DNA of 64,000 nt from Senegalimassilia anaerobia JC110 (GTDB lineage: Bacteria; Actinomycetota; Coriobacteriia; Coriobacteriales; Eggerthellaceae), in the NCBI RefSeq assembly GCF_000236865.1, contig NZ_HE611015.1, forward strand, positions 25,286 to 89,285, written 5' to 3'. Made by a program: the position numbers and the translations under genes. Shown here piece by piece: positions 62,781-64,000 of the stretch (its first letter is position 1; every line of letters starts with the position of its first letter). The notes beneath the pieces were generated by a model, which was not told the origin of the DNA, did no database searches, and saw only the letters and a list, made by a program, of their open reading frames with translations.

Positions 62781-62855
62781 TAGAAACAGCAGGCTGAAAC
62801 TTGGCGCGGCCTGCATACATAAGTTCTTGTTAACTTGCTATCGAAAGGAATTACC

Positions 62856-63851
62856 ATGCCTGTAAGCCTGAGCGGTCGTCATTTCCTGCGTCTCCTGGAC
62901 TTCTCCACCGAGGAGATCGAGTACCTGCTGAAGCTTTCCAAGAACTTCAAGGATATGAAGCGTGCCGGCGTGCCGCATCGCTACCTTGAGGGCAAGAACA
63001 TCGTGCTGCTGTTCCAGAAGACCTCCACGCGTACCCGTTGCGCATTCGAGGTTGGCGCTATGGACCTGGGCATGGGCGTGACCTACCTGGATCCCAATAG
63101 CTCCCAGATGGGCAAGAAGGAGTCCATCGAGGACACCGCTCGCGTTCTCGGCCGCTTCTATGACGGCATCGAGTTCCGCGGCTTTGCTCAGACCGACGTC
63201 GAGGACCTGGCAGCCAACGCTGGCGTGCCGGTTTGGAACGGCCTGACCACCGAGTGGCATCCCACCCAGATGCTGGCTGACGTTCTCACCATGCAGGAGA
63301 ACTTCAACTACGATCTGAAGGGCCGCACCGTGGTCTTCATGGCTGACGCCGCCAACAACGTTGCCCGTTCCATGATGGTCGTTTGCGCCAAGCTCGGCAT
63401 GAACTTCGTCGCTTGCGCCCCCGAGACCAACTGGCCCGAGGCTGAGCTGGTCGAGGAGTGCCGTGCCATCGCCGCTGAGCATGGTGCCACCGTCAAGCTG
63501 ACCGCTGACGTGAAGGAAGGCTGCACCGACGCCGACGTCATCTACGCTGACGTGTGGGTGTCCATGGGCGAGCCCGACGAGGTCTGGGGCGAGCGCATCA
63601 AGAACCTCGAGCCCTACCGCGTGACCAAGGAGGTCATGGGCTACGCTAAGAAGGACGCTATCTTCCTGCACTGCCTGCCCAGCTTCCATGACACCAACAC
63701 CACCATCGGTGCCCAGAAGGCCGAGCAGTTCGGCATCACCGAGATGGAGGTTGCTGACGACGTCTTCGAGTCCAAGCAGTCCAAGGTCTTCGACGAGGCC
63801 GAGAACCGCATGCACACTATCAAGGCTGTCATGTACGCTACCCTGAGCTAA
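62856..63851 (+). CDS. arcB: Ornithine carbamoyltransferase, catabolic
   Basis: 331-residue enzyme that converts citrulline and phosphate to ornithine and carbamoyl phosphate. Carbamoyl-phosphate site STRTRCAFEVGA, HPTQMLAD and the catalytic HCLPSFHD are present. ATG 62856 after GAAAGGAATTACC. Position behind arcA and a strong ribosome site indicate the catabolic function, although an anabolic ArgF cannot be excluded from sequence alone. Confidence 0.94.
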   Translation: MPVSLSGRHFLRLLDFSTEEIEYLLKLSKNFKDMKRAGVPHRYLEGKNIVLLFQKTSTRTRCAFEVGAMDLGMGVTYLDPNSSQMGKKESIEDTARVLGRFYDGIEFRGFAQTDVEDLAANAGVPVWNGLTTEWHPTQMLADVLTMQENFNYDLKGRTVVFMADAANNVARSMMVVCAKLGMNFVACAPETNWPEAELVEECRAIAAEHGATVKLTADVKEGCTDADVIYADVWVSMGEPDEVWGERIKNLEPYRVTKEVMGYAKKDAIFLHCLPSFHDTNTTIGAQKAEQFGITEMEVADDVFESKQSKVFDEAENRMHTIKAVMYATLS

Positions 63852-63873
63852 GTCTCTAGGTTCCAAACTCACC

Positions 63874-63900
63874 GTTGCGCCGCCCCCGTGGCGGCGCAAC
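63874..63900. repeat. GC-rich hairpin after arcB
   Basis: An 11-bp perfect stem GTTGCGCCGCC / GGCGGCGCAAC with CCCGT loop, not followed by T residues. Confidence 0.6.
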
Positions 63901-63920
63901 GAATTGCATCGAAATCCCTT

Positions 63921-63968
63921 GCCAACCTATGACGATTTTTCGTCCCATTACAATGGGTTGGCTTTTTT
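63921..63968 (+). terminator. Terminator of arcB
   Basis: GCCAACC / GGGTTGGC outer pairing around an inner CCCATT/ATGGG element, followed by TTTTTT. Confidence 0.8.
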
Positions 63969-63989
63969 ATTCCTAAAAAGGAGGCAATC

Positions 63990-64000
63990 ATGCCCTACGC
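63990..64000 (+). CDS. First codons of the next gene (3' truncated by window)
   Basis: AAAAAGGAGG followed by ATG at 63990 and MPY(A). Too short to identify; carbamate kinase or an arginine/ornithine antiporter are expected in this place but not seen. Confidence 0.45.

Overview
The window is 64 kb of dense, GC-rich chromosome. The gene families and gene order suggest an anaerobic, low-complexity actinomycete of the class Coriobacteriia, probably Eggerthellaceae (Eggerthella/Slackia/Adlercreutzia-like). The reasons are a type II fatty-acid cluster with FabK, split transketolase, a strongly expressed arginine deiminase pathway, a RpoD of actinobacterial type, and genes that may be leaderless. 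This is an inference from content, not a database match. I see no CRISPR array, insertion sequence, prophage or rRNA operon.

Layout. 1-6.9 kb: end of rpoD, the double 23S rRNA methyltransferase rlmKL, a YczE-like membrane protein, tRNA-Val and a CAT-anticodon tRNA, a LUD-domain protein, and trpS. 7.1-10.4 kb (minus): a three-gene glycan locus (PglC-like phosphoglycosyltransferase, DegT aminotransferase, GT4 glycosyltransferase). 10.4-24 kb (plus): metNI, glnA with an atypical GlnR-like regulator, polA, rplU-rpmA-obg-proB-proA-nadD/yqeK-rsfS. 24-38 kb: a large MalT/BTAD-type regulator, secA-prfB, split transketolase, ftsE-ftsX-S41 peptidase-rnr. 38-45.4 kb: a fatty-acid operon fabK-fabD-fabG-fabF-fabZ-accDA. 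45.5-49 kb (minus): a SWIM/SNF2 helicase. 49-60 kb: mixed small genes, including a CBAH-family amidase, NUDIX, NifX-like protein, DUF523, YhcH, M42 peptidase, smpB, an acidic ORF and ssrA, an L,D-transpeptidase, ybaK, murI, rdgB and three tRNAs. 60.8-64 kb: a long regulatory region, then arcA, arcB and the first codons of another gene.

How the genes work together. Trans-translation is well represented: smpB, ssrA and RNase R. Cell-wall and division functions recur (ftsEX plus an S41 peptidase, murI, L,D-transpeptidase). Nitrogen and arginine metabolism appear as glnA with its regulator, proBA, and arcAB. The fatty-acid operon starts from a promoter flanked by a 21-bp-phased direct repeat that looks like an operator.

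Most notable observations: (1) the carboxyltransferase protein carries, before fused AccD and AccA, a domain that looks like a remnant of the biotin carboxylase N-terminal domain; (2) the RF2 stop-codon recognition tripeptide reads SPT instead of SPF; (3) a small DUF6440-like membrane protein has an in-frame amber codon, next to a possible 16-residue hydrophobic peptide with its own ribosome binding site; (4) three genes have a -10 box exactly 7 nt before the start codon and no Shine-Dalgarno, suggesting leaderless mRNAs; (5) a response regulator after glnA has Glu in place of the phosphoacceptor Asp. I did not find a clearly new multi-gene system; the window is mostly housekeeping.
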